Source: Enterobacter bugandensis (GTDB taxonomy: Bacteria > Pseudomonadota > Gammaproteobacteria > Enterobacterales > Enterobacteriaceae). Taken from it: DNA of 64,000 nucleotides. Both the position numbers and the translations under genes were made by a program. This document shows, in pieces, positions 38,116 to 47,968 of this stretch (positions are counted from its first letter, which is position 1; each line of letters begins with the position of its first letter). The notes below the pieces were generated by a model, which was not told where the DNA came from, ran no database searches, and worked only from the letters and a program-made list of their open reading frames with translations. Location: contig NZ_LT992502.1 of assembly GCF_900324475.1 (NCBI RefSeq), positions 2,294,001-2,358,000 on the forward strand, in the 5' to 3' direction.

Positions 38116-38500
38116 CCATTTGTTACGGCTGATGTTATCGGGCGCATTTGATAAATATCCCCACCTGCAGGTAATCAGTGGCCACTGGGGGGAGATGCTA
38201 CCCTTCTGGCTGCAGCGTCTTGATGACAGCCTTCCGCTGGCTGCAACGGGTCTGTCACGCACGCTAACGAGAACCTTCCAGGAACACGTTTACGTTACCC
38301 CGTCAGGTATGCTGACACTGCCGCACTTCCAGTTTATCTACGCGTTAATGGGGGCAGACAGGATCCTGTTCTCCGTTGATTACCCCTATCAGACCCTCGA
38401 CGGTGTAAAAACATTTATCGACAGTCTGCCCGTCAACAAGGCTGAAAAAGAGGCCATCGCGTTTCGCAATGCGGAACGTTTACTGGGCATCATGGCGTAG
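38111..38500 (+). pseudogene. 5'-truncated amidohydrolase (COG2159 type), C-terminal fragment
   Basis: About 129 residues of a metal-dependent amidohydrolase TIM barrel are readable, from GIHLLRLMLSGAFDKYPHLQ through ISGHWGE (metal-site histidine), ILFSVDYPYQT (metal-site aspartate) to FRNAERLLGIMA. The N-terminal 200 or so residues with the first metal ligands are missing. The homologous part begins at the same few bases (GGGATCC, 38111-38117) where the oppositely oriented reductase homology ends. The two headless genes therefore meet head to head, as a deletion between a divergent gene pair would leave them. It is not expected to be functional. Confidence 0.78.
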
Positions 38501-38650
38501 TTCACGGGTTCATGATGACCGGGCACAATGAGAACAGTCGACCATTATTAGTTTTTGTCTAAAAGTGAATGAGCCTTTACTGCTCTAAAAAAAATAATGG
38601 TGTCACTCTATACTGGACTAAAAATTCACCAGCCTCTTTAACGTATTGAA

Positions 38651-39223
38651 ATGAAAAATATCCTTGTTATTTCAGGTCATCCTGAGCTGAACCATTCCGT
38701 CGCTAACGCCACTATCCTTGATGAAGTGGCGACCGCCCTTCCCGATGCTGAAATTCGTCGTCTGGACTGGCTCTATCCGGACGGCAAATTCAATATCGCG
38801 GCGGAGCAGGAAAGTCTGCTCAGGGCCGATGTGATTGTCTGGCAGTTTCCTTTTTCCTGGTATGGGCTGCCCGGGTTAATGAAACAATGGCTGGACGAGG
38901 TCTTTGTCCACGGCTTCGCGCATGGCTCAGCGGCGAAACTGGGCGGTAAAAAGCTGCTCCTCTCCTTCACTACAGGGGCGCCACAGGCGCTCTATACCGC
39001 TGACGGTTTCTTTGGCCATGCCATTGAAGAGTATCTTATTCCGTTCGAGACCACGGCAAGACTGTGCAATCTTGAGCTGCTGGCGCCGGTTTATACCTGC
39101 GGTATCAGCTATGCAGACCGGGATGTCGACAAAATCGCGCAGCAAAAAACGCTTGCCCGGGAACACGCTTCAAGGCTTGTCGATCTGCTCAATTCCGTCG
39201 TGAATAATCCAGAGGGAGAATAA
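38651..39223 (+). CDS. NAD(P)H-dependent flavodoxin-fold oxidoreductase
   Basis: A 190-residue flavodoxin-like protein of the KefF/MdaB/NQO type. The N-terminal ILVISGHPELNHSVANATI is the flavin phosphate loop, VIVWQFPFSWYGLPGLMKQW is the hallmark of this quinone-reductase family and FTTGAPQALY lies beside the active site. It should reduce quinones or similar electrophiles by two electrons in the cytoplasm. It opens a tight four-gene unit: the next start is 2 bases after its stop. A LysR-like half element and an ACCATTATT/AATAATGGT dyad lie upstream. Confidence 0.9.
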   Translation: MKNILVISGHPELNHSVANATILDEVATALPDAEIRRLDWLYPDGKFNIAAEQESLLRADVIVWQFPFSWYGLPGLMKQWLDEVFVHGFAHGSAAKLGGKKLLLSFTTGAPQALYTADGFFGHAIEEYLIPFETTARLCNLELLAPVYTCGISYADRDVDKIAQQKTLAREHASRLVDLLNSVVNNPEGE

Positions 39224-39225
39224 CG

Positions 39226-40245
39226 ATGCAGTATACCCGGCTCGGTAAAAGTGACTTACTGGTCTCCCGCATCTGTATGGGATGTATGGGGTTTGGCGAC
39301 CCGTTAACGGGCCAGCATCGCTGGACGCTGGACGAAACAGCAAGCCGGGACATCATCCGCTACGGTCTCGAAAAGGGTATCAATTTTTACGATACCGCCA
39401 TCGCCTATCAGAACGGCTCCAGCGAGCGATACGTTGGCCGGGCGCTGCGGGAGATGGCAAAACGCGAGGACGTGGTGCTGGCCACCAAGTTTCTGCCACG
39501 AACCGCCGCGCAAATTGCCGCGGGGATCGGCGGAAAAGAGGCAATAGCCCGATCGCTCGACCAGAGCCTGCAGAATCTTGGGATGGACTACATCGACCTC
39601 TACATCTACCACATCTGGGATTACAACACGCCAGTTATTGAGGTGCTTGAAGCGCTGCATGCCGCCGTTACTGCGGGCAAAGTGCGCGCTATTGGTATTT
39701 CCAATTGCTATGCCTGGCAGCTGGCGAAAGCGAACGCGCTTGCCGAACGCGAAGGGCTGACGCCCTTTGTTTCCGTGCAAAGCCACTACAACCTGATTAT
39801 GCGTGAAGATGAACGAGAGCTCTTCGGTCTGTGCGCTGAAGATGATATCGCCATGACCCCCTATAGCGCGCTGGCCAGCGGTCGTCTCGCCCGGAAAGAA
39901 GGCCACACGCGGCGAGCCGCGGAGGATGATTATGCGCGCGGGAAGTATGACAGCACGGCTGAACAGGATCGGATCATTATCGAGCGCGTCGCCGAACTTG
40001 CTGAACGACATCAGGTGTCCATGACGGAAATCTCACTCGCCTGGCTGCTGACAAAGGTCACGTCACCTGTCGTAGGGGCCACAAAAAAAGATCACGTTGA
40101 TGGCGCGGTAAACGCCGTAAATCTTCAACTGAGCCTTGAGGAAATCCGGTTTCTGGAAGAAACCTACCAGCCGCACGTTCTGACGGGGATTATGGCGCAA
40201 AACACGCCGCAAACGAAAGACGTTAAGCAGGTCTGGACGCGGTAG
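39226..40245 (+). CDS. Aldo/keto reductase
   Basis: A 339-residue aldo/keto reductase with D and Y in NFYDTAIAYQNGSSE, K in VLATKFLP and H in LYIYHIWD. The cofactor-binding end carries VVGATKKDHV. It resembles the reductase at 31488 in its N-terminus (LVSRICMGCMGFGDP) and overall layout, so the two may derive from an old duplication. GAGGGAGAATAACG supplies the ribosome site inside the end of the preceding gene. It is the second gene of the four-gene oxidoreductase/ABM/CMD unit. Confidence 0.9.
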   Translation: MQYTRLGKSDLLVSRICMGCMGFGDPLTGQHRWTLDETASRDIIRYGLEKGINFYDTAIAYQNGSSERYVGRALREMAKREDVVLATKFLPRTAAQIAAGIGGKEAIARSLDQSLQNLGMDYIDLYIYHIWDYNTPVIEVLEALHAAVTAGKVRAIGISNCYAWQLAKANALAEREGLTPFVSVQSHYNLIMREDERELFGLCAEDDIAMTPYSALASGRLARKEGHTRRAAEDDYARGKYDSTAEQDRIIIERVAELAERHQVSMTEISLAWLLTKVTSPVVGATKKDHVDGAVNAVNLQLSLEEIRFLEETYQPHVLTGIMAQNTPQTKDVKQVWTR

Positions 40246-40274
40246 CAAACAGTCATTTCAGTAAAAGGATCAAC

Positions 40275-41000
40275 GTGAAAAAGCCCCTTATGCTTTTAAT
40301 TTGCATGCTAATAAGCACCTCTGTCTTTGCAACAAAACCGGACGCACCGGATAAGGTAGTGATGAATATCTTTGAGCTCGGCGTCAGACCCGATCGGGAC
40401 AAAGAGTTTGAAGACGTGGCCAGGCAGACGATTTCCGCTTCGGTTGATCATGAAGCAGGTACGCTGGCGATGTACGCCCTGCAACGAAGCGACAATCCAC
40501 GTAAGGCATTCATGGTCGAACTCTATGAAAACGAGAGTGCTTACCGCAAACATCTGAATGCCGAACCATACAAGGCATTCGCTGCCCGGGCACCTGACAT
40601 TATCGATCGGAAAAATAAAATCACTCTGGAGCCACAGTTTCTGGGCGACAAACACATCATACCGAATGAGCGAACCATTAATAATCTGGTGATCGTCGAG
40701 GTAAAGCCTGAATTTCAGACCGAATTTAAAAACATCGTCCTTCCTGAAATGGCCGAGTCGCTCAAAGTAGAGAAAGGCGTGTTAGCCATGTATGCCGCTA
40801 CAGACTCACAGAGTCCGAACCGCTGGTATTTCTATGAGATTTACGCCAGTGAGGAGGATTATCAACTGCACCGACAAACGCCGCACTTCCTGGACTATCT
40901 CAGGCAAACGGCGCATATGAGCGCCAGGAAGGACGCTATCCCGGTAAAACCGGTATTTCTTCGTAACAAAGGCGGAATCAAACAGGATCCGCACCGTTGA
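40275..41000 (+). CDS. Secreted protein with two ABM-type (monooxygenase-fold) domains
   Basis: A 241-residue protein with a signal peptide (LMLLICMLISTSVFA, cleavage near residue 19) and two tandem antibiotic-biosynthesis-monooxygenase (dimeric alpha-beta barrel) domains, about residues 27-115 and 135-225. Each repeat contains the pattern MYALQRS.../MYAATDS and an E-x-Y motif (VELYENESAYRKH, YEIYASEEDYQLH). In the YgiN-type relatives such domains act on quinones without cofactor. The mature protein has no cysteine. Secretion of a tandem ABM protein is unusual. It stands 4 codons before a secreted CMD-type gene. Confidence 0.84.
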   Translation: MKKPLMLLICMLISTSVFATKPDAPDKVVMNIFELGVRPDRDKEFEDVARQTISASVDHEAGTLAMYALQRSDNPRKAFMVELYENESAYRKHLNAEPYKAFAARAPDIIDRKNKITLEPQFLGDKHIIPNERTINNLVIVEVKPEFQTEFKNIVLPEMAESLKVEKGVLAMYAATDSQSPNRWYFYEIYASEEDYQLHRQTPHFLDYLRQTAHMSARKDAIPVKPVFLRNKGGIKQDPHR

Positions 41001-41015
41001 CCAGTGAGGATTAAC

Positions 41016-41819
41016 ATGAAAAGCGTAATTGCAGCGGCGGCCATGTCGCTTGTTATTTCTGATTTTGCTAATGCTGAGGAAACAAGAGGTAAAGCGATGA
41101 TGAAAATTGAACCTTCAGCGATTCCTGAAGCTGATATTCGTTCTGTCTCACCGGCTCTTGCGCGCTTTGGTCGAGAAGCGATTACTGAAGATCTGTGGAC
41201 ACGCGATGCCCTCTCGCCCAGAGATCGTAGTATGGTGACCGTCGCCATGCTGATTGCCCGTAACCAGCCTGCCGAGCTTAAGCACTATATTGACGTCGCT
41301 CTCGATAGCGGCGTGACGCCAGCGGAATTATCAGAAATCATTACCCATCTGGCGTTCTACTCAGGTTGGCCAAATGCCATGTCAGCCGTCAGCGTGACCA
41401 AAGCAGTATTTGAAACTCGTGGCGTCACGGCAGATGCACTTCCTGAAGCTTCTCCGGACCTGCTTCCTCTCAATCATGAAGCAGAAAAGCAGCGTTCAGA
41501 GACAGTGGAAAAAAATGTAGGCCCAATATCTCCAGGCCTGGTTAAATTTACTGCTGACCCACTGTTCCTGGATCTCTGGCAAAGACCCGCGCTGAAACCC
41601 CGCGACAGAAGCCTGATTACGGTCAGCGCGTTAATCGCATCCGGGCAGAGTGCGCAGATTGGCTATCACCTCAACAGAGCGATGGATAATGGACTTTCTG
41701 CTGAGGAAGCTGGGGAGATCGTTACCCAAGCCGCGTTTTACGCTGGCTGGCCAAACGCATTTACCGCTGCTCCTGTTGTCGGAGAGGTATTAAGCAATCG
41801 CTCATCGAGTAAAAGGTAA
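41016..41819 (+). CDS. Secreted protein with two carboxymuconolactone-decarboxylase-like domains
   Basis: A 267-residue protein with a signal peptide (VIAAAAMSLVISDFANA, about residues 3-20) and two CMD-type helical domains, about residues 45-130 and 165-260. Both repeats show the core SPRDRSMVTVAMLIA / KPRDRSLITVSALIA and AFYSGWPNA / AFYAGWPNA. There is no cysteine anywhere, so it is not an AhpD-type peroxidase; the cysteine-free gamma-CMD type is the nearest analogy. The ATG at 41016 follows GTGAGGATTAAC. It is the last gene of the four-gene unit that includes a quinone-reductase-like enzyme and an aldo/keto reductase. Confidence 0.85.
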   Translation: MKSVIAAAAMSLVISDFANAEETRGKAMMKIEPSAIPEADIRSVSPALARFGREAITEDLWTRDALSPRDRSMVTVAMLIARNQPAELKHYIDVALDSGVTPAELSEIITHLAFYSGWPNAMSAVSVTKAVFETRGVTADALPEASPDLLPLNHEAEKQRSETVEKNVGPISPGLVKFTADPLFLDLWQRPALKPRDRSLITVSALIASGQSAQIGYHLNRAMDNGLSAEEAGEIVTQAAFYAGWPNAFTAAPVVGEVLSNRSSSKR

Positions 41820-41918
41820 TATTACTGAACACTAAAACCTGACGCACATCACAAAATTAGAACGAACAGTTCATGAACCAACAGGCGTAACATCGAGTGA
41901 TTTATGGACAGCGTTTAA

Positions 41919-41953
41919 CACAGTTATGAACCAAAACTGAGTTCATAACTGTG
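41919..41953. repeat. Perfect 13-base inverted repeat in the gap before the HipA-like gene's 3' end
   Basis: CACAGTTATGAAC (41919-41931) and GTTCATAACTGTG (41941-41953) pair perfectly over a 9-base loop. About 40 bases to the left lies the related palindrome GTTCATGAAC (41869-41878), and ATGAACCAA occurs in both. The 351-base gap (41820-42170) holds no credible gene. The repeat may be a terminator of the CMD gene or of the HipA-like gene, or an operator; no T-run follows. Confidence 0.6.
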
Positions 41954-42170
41954 AGTTTGAATCGCCATTTGATTAATATCCATTTAAAACAGTTTGTTAT
42001 ACTGTTTCTGGTGCTGAAGTAAATTATGTATATCCCTCAAACCCAGAATAATTAAATGAGATATTGATGCCACATATCTTTCCTTGCCTATAACCAACAT
42101 GTCATCAATTCCTGCCCTCTTGCTGCAACCTGCTAAAAATCCCAGCATACCCAGGCGGGATTCAAGTCCA

Positions 42171-43475
42171 TTATCCCAGACGTGATATCCTCGACCTCGC
42201 CTCGTCAAGATGTGCGCGTAACGCCGTCATGCATGGTGTAAAGCTGGCAGAGAAACGTTCGCAACCGCTGACTAAAGCAAAAAAGCGTTCAGCCAGTTCC
42301 AGAGCTTCATGCCAGATCTCTCCCTCTATCGCATTAAGTAGCGATGCCGGACGAAGCGTATTCACAATCTCACCACCTGACTTAGGCGCGAATCCCATGG
42401 GCAAAATGTCATAGGCCGGCGCAAGATGATATGGACGACCATGCGCACTGATAAAGGACAGATTACCGTGGTGCATGTCGGTATTACCGATCAGCATACC
42501 AAACGCCCAGAGCCGTGCCGTTCCGGTCACTGCATCAGGGTGAACGCAGCCCTGCTTTACCAGCTCATTAACCAGAACAGGCCACGCCTCTCTCGCACGG
42601 CCTACAAACTCCGCCTCGAGAGCTCGCAAAGAAAAAAGCCCCTTACGCCCAAGCAGTCCTGTGCGATCGAAGCGCGGAATTTCAAGAAAACGCCGTCCAC
42701 CGAAATCAAATACCTCTGTTTCGACACCAAGCACGTTTAAAGCAAGATGTTCGGCGAGTAACAAATCTCGCCAGCGCTCACTGACGGGATTTTCGTCCGC
42801 GGCTGTAAATTTGACTATGACGTGGCCACGTTCTGTATAGGTGCAAAATTTTGGTTGCTCGCCGCCAGCAGACGAACCCGGAACATCTCCGGAACTTACG
42901 GCCAGAGCCAAAGACGGGTATGCCGTGGCCCTGTCCACTGCAACAGGCAACGGCATCTCCACGAAATGATTTCGTGCCTGTTCTCCAATTAACAGATTTC
43001 CAACCGCATCGTGCCCATGCGCCAGCAAGGCCCTGATAACATCAGAGTCACTCCAGATCTCTGGATTTGCCGGCAGGCCAAGTTCGGATGAGAATCGGGA
43101 TGCATACGCGCGGCCAAGATATCCCTGAGGCCGCATATCAAACAACCACCACGGCAGCCCATCGCTATGGAGACAAACATTGTCCGTTTGTTCCATCACA
43201 AATCCATCGGGATAAACCGGAATGAGCCGTCCAAGCGGTTTGACCTGCCCCTCTTCAGTTATGCGATATATGGGTGCCGAACTGAACCCACGAAACGGGT
43301 CTCGCAGCACATAGTGAATAGATGGACCTGAGCCAATGCGTACAACCTCATCACCCAGTGTTTTTATCGCTCTGGAGATGGTTGGCTGACTAATCCCCAT
43401 AACATCAGTAAGTTGCCTTACTGATGTTGGGCCTTGTCTCAGCAACTGTCGTATCGTCTCGGACCGGTTTGTCAT
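42171..43475 (-). CDS. HipA-family kinase-fold protein with N-terminal DNA-binding domain (YjjJ-like)
   Basis: A 434-residue HipA-superfamily protein. Residues 1-50 form a winged helix (VRQLTDVMGISQPTISRAIK), fused where separate HipB antitoxins occur elsewhere. The kinase-like part has a glycine-rich loop SSAGGEQPKF (201-210), a lysine in VIVKF (K222), the catalytic IGNTDMHHGNLSF (D333, N338) and the metal-binding APAYDILPM (D356). It matches the E. coli YjjJ/HipH type of one-piece HipA protein, reported as toxic on overexpression. No antitoxin gene is adjacent. It is transcribed in the same direction as the metal-efflux cluster, from a 44-base gap downstream of silA. Confidence 0.87.
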   Translation of the reverse strand: MTNRSETIRQLLRQGPTSVRQLTDVMGISQPTISRAIKTLGDEVVRIGSGPSIHYVLRDPFRGFSSAPIYRITEEGQVKPLGRLIPVYPDGFVMEQTDNVCLHSDGLPWWLFDMRPQGYLGRAYASRFSSELGLPANPEIWSDSDVIRALLAHGHDAVGNLLIGEQARNHFVEMPLPVAVDRATAYPSLALAVSSGDVPGSSAGGEQPKFCTYTERGHVIVKFTAADENPVSERWRDLLLAEHLALNVLGVETEVFDFGGRRFLEIPRFDRTGLLGRKGLFSLRALEAEFVGRAREAWPVLVNELVKQGCVHPDAVTGTARLWAFGMLIGNTDMHHGNLSFISAHGRPYHLAPAYDILPMGFAPKSGGEIVNTLRPASLLNAIEGEIWHEALELAERFFALVSGCERFSASFTPCMTALRAHLDEARSRISRLG

Positions 43476-43498
43476 GAAGATGAATCACTTTATGAATA

Positions 43499-43528
43499 GG
43501 TAATTGAATAGCTAATTTATCAGCTAAT
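43499..43528. repeat. Three 12-base-spaced G(G/C)TAAT repeats upstream of the HipA-like gene
   Basis: GGTAAT (43499), GCTAAT (43511) and GCTAAT (43523) recur at an exact 12-base step, the last one inside the 3' end of silA. They lie 24-53 bases before the HipA-like start, where an autoregulatory operator would be expected for a protein with its own winged helix. Confidence 0.4.
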
Positions 43529-46500
43529 GTTTACCCTGTCATCTTCAGTAAATGCTGTCATTTTTCTCTGCCTGCGCAACCAAATTAACTTATACGCCGC
43601 AGGAATAATAAACAGCGATAGCAGCGGCGCCGTGATCATCCCACCTATCATGGGCGCGGCTATCCGGCTCATAACTTCCGACCCAGCCCCCGTCCCCCAG
43701 AGTATCGGCAACAGGCCCGCAATAATCACTGCCACGGTCATCGCTTTTGGCCGCACGCGCAGCACGGCACCATGATAAAGCGCGTCATCAAGACGCTTTT
43801 CTGTGAACGTTTGCGGGCACGACAGCGCCGACTGTGCTTCAATGGCATGACGTAAATACATGAGCATGACGACGCCAAACTCAGTCGCCACTCCGGCAAG
43901 GGCGATAAATCCGGTGCCGGTCGCGACAGACATATGGAAGCCCTGCCAGTACAGGAACCAGATGCCGCCGACCAGGGCAAACGGCAGACTCATCAGGATC
44001 AGCAACGCCTCATCCACGCGCCAGAACGCCAGAAAAAGCAGAATGAAGATGATCATCAGCGTCATTGGCACCATCAGCTTCAGCTTCTTATTGGCGTGTT
44101 CGAGCAGTTCAAACTGCCCGGAGAATGTGACGCTGGTACCCGGTCTTAACTTCACGTTTTGGCCGATGGCCGTCTTAATGTCGTTCACCACTGAGACCAT
44201 ATCCCTGCCCCGTGCATCGATGTAAATCCAGCTGGCAGGACGCGCATTCTCCGTTTTCAACATGGTCGGACCAGATACGACCTTAATATCAGCCACATCG
44301 CCCAGCGTGATTTGCTGCTTCATCGGCGTAAGAATCGGCATCTCTCTCAGCGTCTGCGGGCTGTTCCGGTAGTCCTGAGGATAGCGAATGTTTATCGGGT
44401 ACCGGGCAACGCCCTCTACCGTTTCCCCCACCGTCGCGCCGCCGATGGCCGAGGAGACAAACAGCTGCACGTCACCCACCGTCATCCCATAGCGGGAGGC
44501 TTTTTCCCGATTAATATCAATATCAATGTAGCGACCGCCCTCCAGACGTTCAGCCAGGGCTGACACCACGCCGGGCACGGTTTTCGCTACCGCCTCGATG
44601 CTTTGCGCCGTCGCGTCGATATCAGACAAAACGGTACCGGACACCTTGATACCTATCGGGCTTTTGATCCCGGTTGAGAGCATATCAATGCGGTTACGTA
44701 TGGGCGGCACCCAGAGGTTAGCCAGGCCGGGCAAACGAACGGTTTTGTCCAGTTCGTCAACGATCTTGTCCATCGTCATGCCTGGCCGCCACTGATCCTC
44801 AGACTTAAGCTGAATGGTGGTTTCCACCATTTCGAGCGGCGCAGAATCCGTTGCCGTTTCAGCCTTACCGGTCTTACCAAAAACTGACGCCACCTCAGGC
44901 ACGGTTTTGATTAATTTGTCCGTTGTCTGTAACAGTGCCGCCGCTTCTGCCGGCGACACGCCGGGCAGCGTGGACGGCATATAGAGCAGATCCCCCTCGT
45001 TGATCTTCGGCAGAAACTCGCCGCCCACCTGACTCAAAGGCCAAATAACAGTAAAGATGGACAAGACGGCAACGATCAGCGTTGTTTTTGGCCAGTGCAG
45101 CACCCGAACCAGAAGCGGGTGATAGGCTTTAATCAGCAGTCTGTTCAGTGGGTTACTGGTCTCGGCGGGGATTTTACCCCGGATCCAGAATCCCATCAGA
45201 ATAGGGATAACAATGATGGCCAGCGCGGCTGCACCTGCCATGGAGTACGTTTTGGTAAAGGCCAGTGGACCAAACAGCCGCCCTTCCTGCCCCTCCAGGG
45301 TAAAGATGGGAATGAACGACAAGGTAATAATCAGCAGGCTGATAAACAGCGCTGGCCCCACTTCCACAGAGGCGTTGGTGATCACCTTCCAGCGAGTCGC
45401 ATTATCAATCTGCTCTCGCGGATGCTGATGATCCCACTCCTCCAGCCGTTTGTGCGCGTTTTCAATCATCACGATGGCGGCATCCACCATCGCGCCGACA
45501 GCAATCGCAATCCCGCCCAGCGACATGATATTGGCGTTCAGGCCCTGGAAGTGCATGACGATAAAGGCAATACACAGGCCCAGCGGCAGAGAGACAATCG
45601 CCACCAGCGCGGATCGGACGTGCCAGAGGAACAGCGCGCAGACGATGGCCACCACAATAAACTCTTCGAGGAGCTTATAGCTCAGGTTATTAATAGAACG
45701 ATCAATTAACTGGCTGCGATCGTAAGTGGTCACGATCTCAACGCCATCCGGCAGGCTGGCCTTGAGGGTCTCCAGCTTATCTTTCACCGCGGTGATAACG
45801 TCGCGTGCGTTTTTGCCCGAACGCAGGATCACCACGCCGCCCGCAACTTCCCCCTGCCCGTTCAGCTCGGCAATACCGCGCCGCATTTCCGGCCCCGTCT
45901 GTACGCGGGCAACATCACGAAGGTAAATCGGTACCCCGTTCTCGCCGGTTTTCAGGACAATGTTATTGAAATCATCCAGCGTCTGCAGATACCCGCTGGC
46001 GCGGACCATATACTCCGCTTCCGCCATTTCAACCGACGATCCCCCTGCTTCCTGGTTCGACGATTCAAGCGCCTGCTTAACCTCCGGCAGGCTAATGCCG
46101 TACTGAGCCAGTTTTAACGGATTGACCTGGATCTGATACTGCTTAACCACGCCGCCCACCGACGCGACCTCGGCCACGTTCGGGATAGTTTTCAGCTCAA
46201 ATTTCAGGAACCAGTCCTGCAATGAACGCAATTCGGCGAGATCGTGTTTTCCGCTGCGATCCACCAGCGCATACTCAAATATCCAGCCCACGCCCGTGGC
46301 ATCAGGGCCGATTTCAGAGCTCACCCCGGCAGGCACTTTGCCCTGAACCTGATTCAGGTACTCCATCACGCGAGACCGGGCCCAGTAGAGATCGGTGCCA
46401 TCTTCAAAAATGACGTACACATACGAATCGCCAAACTGAGAAAAACCGCGCACGGTCTTTGCGCCGGGAACCGACAGCATGGTGGTCGTGAGCGGATAAG

Positions 46501-46696
46501 TCACCTGGTTTTCAACAATCTGCGGAGCCTGGCCGGGATAGCTTGTTTTGATAATCACCTGAACATCAGACAGATCGGGCAAGGCATCGACCGGCGTGTT
46601 GATGATGGTCCATGTCCCCCAGACACTGAGGAACAGCGCCCCCAGCATGACCAGGAAACGGTTGGCGACCGATCGCCGGATAATCCATTCAATCAT
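43520..46696 (-). CDS. silA: Cu(I)/Ag(I) efflux RND permease (SilA/CusA)
   Basis: A 1058-residue heavy-metal RND pump with 12 membrane segments and two large periplasmic loops. The methionine metal-relay is intact: [22 protein letters not shown] and RIDMLSTGI. The proton-relay aspartate is in [10 protein letters not shown]. By memory of both sequences it is closer to plasmid SilA than to E. coli CusA, for example in [20 protein letters not shown]. The start at 46696 gives the canonical [10 protein letters not shown]; the open frame continues 31 codons upstream, inside silB. It forms the tripartite pump with the adjacent membrane-fusion protein and outer-membrane channel and exports Cu(I)/Ag(I) from periplasm and cytoplasm. 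Confidence 0.95.
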   Translation of the reverse strand: MIEWIIRRSVANRFLVMLGALFLSVWGTWTIINTPVDALPDLSDVQVIIKTSYPGQAPQIVENQVTYPLTTTMLSVPGAKTVRGFSQFGDSYVYVIFEDGTDLYWARSRVMEYLNQVQGKVPAGVSSEIGPDATGVGWIFEYALVDRSGKHDLAELRSLQDWFLKFELKTIPNVAEVASVGGVVKQYQIQVNPLKLAQYGISLPEVKQALESSNQEAGGSSVEMAEAEYMVRASGYLQTLDDFNNIVLKTGENGVPIYLRDVARVQTGPEMRRGIAELNGQGEVAGGVVILRSGKNARDVITAVKDKLETLKASLPDGVEIVTTYDRSQLIDRSINNLSYKLLEEFIVVAIVCALFLWHVRSALVAIVSLPLGLCIAFIVMHFQGLNANIMSLGGIAIAVGAMVDAAIVMIENAHKRLEEWDHQHPREQIDNATRWKVITNASVEVGPALFISLLIITLSFIPIFTLEGQEGRLFGPLAFTKTYSMAGAAALAIIVIPILMGFWIRGKIPAETSNPLNRLLIKAYHPLLVRVLHWPKTTLIVAVLSIFTVIWPLSQVGGEFLPKINEGDLLYMPSTLPGVSPAEAAALLQTTDKLIKTVPEVASVFGKTGKAETATDSAPLEMVETTIQLKSEDQWRPGMTMDKIVDELDKTVRLPGLANLWVPPIRNRIDMLSTGIKSPIGIKVSGTVLSDIDATAQSIEAVAKTVPGVVSALAERLEGGRYIDIDINREKASRYGMTVGDVQLFVSSAIGGATVGETVEGVARYPINIRYPQDYRNSPQTLREMPILTPMKQQITLGDVADIKVVSGPTMLKTENARPASWIYIDARGRDMVSVVNDIKTAIGQNVKLRPGTSVTFSGQFELLEHANKKLKLMVPMTLMIIFILLFLAFWRVDEALLILMSLPFALVGGIWFLYWQGFHMSVATGTGFIALAGVATEFGVVMLMYLRHAIEAQSALSCPQTFTEKRLDDALYHGAVLRVRPKAMTVAVIIAGLLPILWGTGAGSEVMSRIAAPMIGGMITAPLLSLFIIPAAYKLIWLRRQRKMTAFTEDDRVNIS

Positions 46697-46706
46697 CATC
46701 GTCTCC

Positions 46707-47957
46707 TTAATGGCCGGAATGCGCGTCGTCAGTGGTTTCAGCCTGACGCATGCGCTCCAGCGCGCCGGTAATATTGGCCTCCGAGTCAATCATGAACAGG
46801 CCGCTGACCACCACCGACTCCCCCTCTTCCAGTCCGCTACCAATGCCGGACTGCTGCTGAGATTCATGCAGTACGTGGATCGGTTTCGGCACAAAGCGCC
46901 CGTCTTCATCAACGGTAATAACGCGCTGTTCTTTTCCGGTATCAATCACGGCCTGAGAGGGGATCAGCAGCATCTCCTGACTTTGTGTATTCAGCTTCAG
47001 GTACGCATTCATGCCCGGCTTCAGCAGCTCGTCCTTGTTAGAAACCTGCAGGCGAACCTGCACCGTGCGGGTGGTCTGGTCCACGCTCGGCAGGATGTTC
47101 CATTTTTCAACCGGGAAGGTTTTATCCGGATAAGCCGGTATCGAAACAGCAAATTGTGAGGTGTCTTTCAAAAGATAAGCGATGGATTCAGGTACCGACG
47201 CGCCGATCCAGGCCGGATCCATCCCCTGTATTTGCGCTACCACCTTATCTTTGGAAATATTCATGCCGGTACGCAGGTCAAAGGCCGTAATGACCCCGTC
47301 GATGGGGGCCCTGATGGTAAACCGGGTCTGTATAGTACGGCTCGCGCGCAGCCTCTGGATATCCTCATCCGGCATACCCGCCAGCCGCAGCCGCTCAAGC
47401 ACCCCTTTTATTTGCCTCGGCGTTCCGCCAGTGCCGGATAACAGCAAAAATTCACTCTGTGCCTCGACCCAGTCAGGAATAGTAATATCAATCAGCGGCG
47501 CGCCTTTCTTCACGCGATCGCCGGTGGTCAATGAGTATACTTTTTCAACGAACCCTTCCGCGCGCGCCTGCACAATTACAAACTGATAGTCGTTATAGCT
47601 GACGTTAGCCGGGATCGTCTGGGCATAATTCAGCGTTCCGCGCGTCACTTTTTGCGTTTTTATTCCCAGGTTCTGAACCTGAGCCGGGTCGATACGTATA
47701 CCGGCACTGCTGTTATCCTCGTTTTCATCCGCATATTTCGGCACCAGATCCATATCCATAAATGGCGATTTACCGGGCTTATCGAATTTAACGTCGGGTT
47801 TCATCGGGTCATACCAGAAAAGCACCTCTCTTTCCGACGCGTTATTTGCCGTTTTTTCAGATGAATGAAGAGCCTGCCATGCCGTCACGGATATCAGCCC
47901 TCCTGCAATAAGGCTGCTGACTACCATGGCAGCATATTTTATTTTTAATGAGGCCAT
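46707..47957 (-). CDS. silB: Cu(I)/Ag(I) efflux membrane-fusion protein (SilB/CusB)
   Basis: A 416-residue periplasmic adaptor with an N-terminal membrane anchor (about residues 8-28). Metal-binding methionines appear in [10 protein letters not shown] and [11 protein letters not shown], as in CusB where they accept Cu(I) from CusF. The barrel-sandwich hybrid and alpha-hairpin regions follow ([31 protein letters not shown]). The C-terminus ends in DDAHSGH, a short histidine tail. It links the SilA pump to the SilC channel. silA starts 11 bases downstream of its stop. Confidence 0.94.
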   Translation of the reverse strand: MASLKIKYAAMVVSSLIAGGLISVTAWQALHSSEKTANNASEREVLFWYDPMKPDVKFDKPGKSPFMDMDLVPKYADENEDNSSAGIRIDPAQVQNLGIKTQKVTRGTLNYAQTIPANVSYNDYQFVIVQARAEGFVEKVYSLTTGDRVKKGAPLIDITIPDWVEAQSEFLLLSGTGGTPRQIKGVLERLRLAGMPDEDIQRLRASRTIQTRFTIRAPIDGVITAFDLRTGMNISKDKVVAQIQGMDPAWIGASVPESIAYLLKDTSQFAVSIPAYPDKTFPVEKWNILPSVDQTTRTVQVRLQVSNKDELLKPGMNAYLKLNTQSQEMLLIPSQAVIDTGKEQRVITVDEDGRFVPKPIHVLHESQQQSGIGSGLEEGESVVVSGLFMIDSEANITGALERMRQAETTDDAHSGH

Positions 47958-47968
47958 GCCGTATCTCG

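Noticed and set aside
38501..38650. ACCATTATT / AATAATGGT dyad about 50 bases apart as an operator
   Set aside because: Arms are short and AT-rich with a long spacer; chance is likely.
41984..42208. 74-codon minus-strand open frame overlapping the 3' end of the HipA-like gene
   Set aside because: No recognisable domain, no good ribosome site, and an AT-rich tail; it could be a small gene but nothing supports it.
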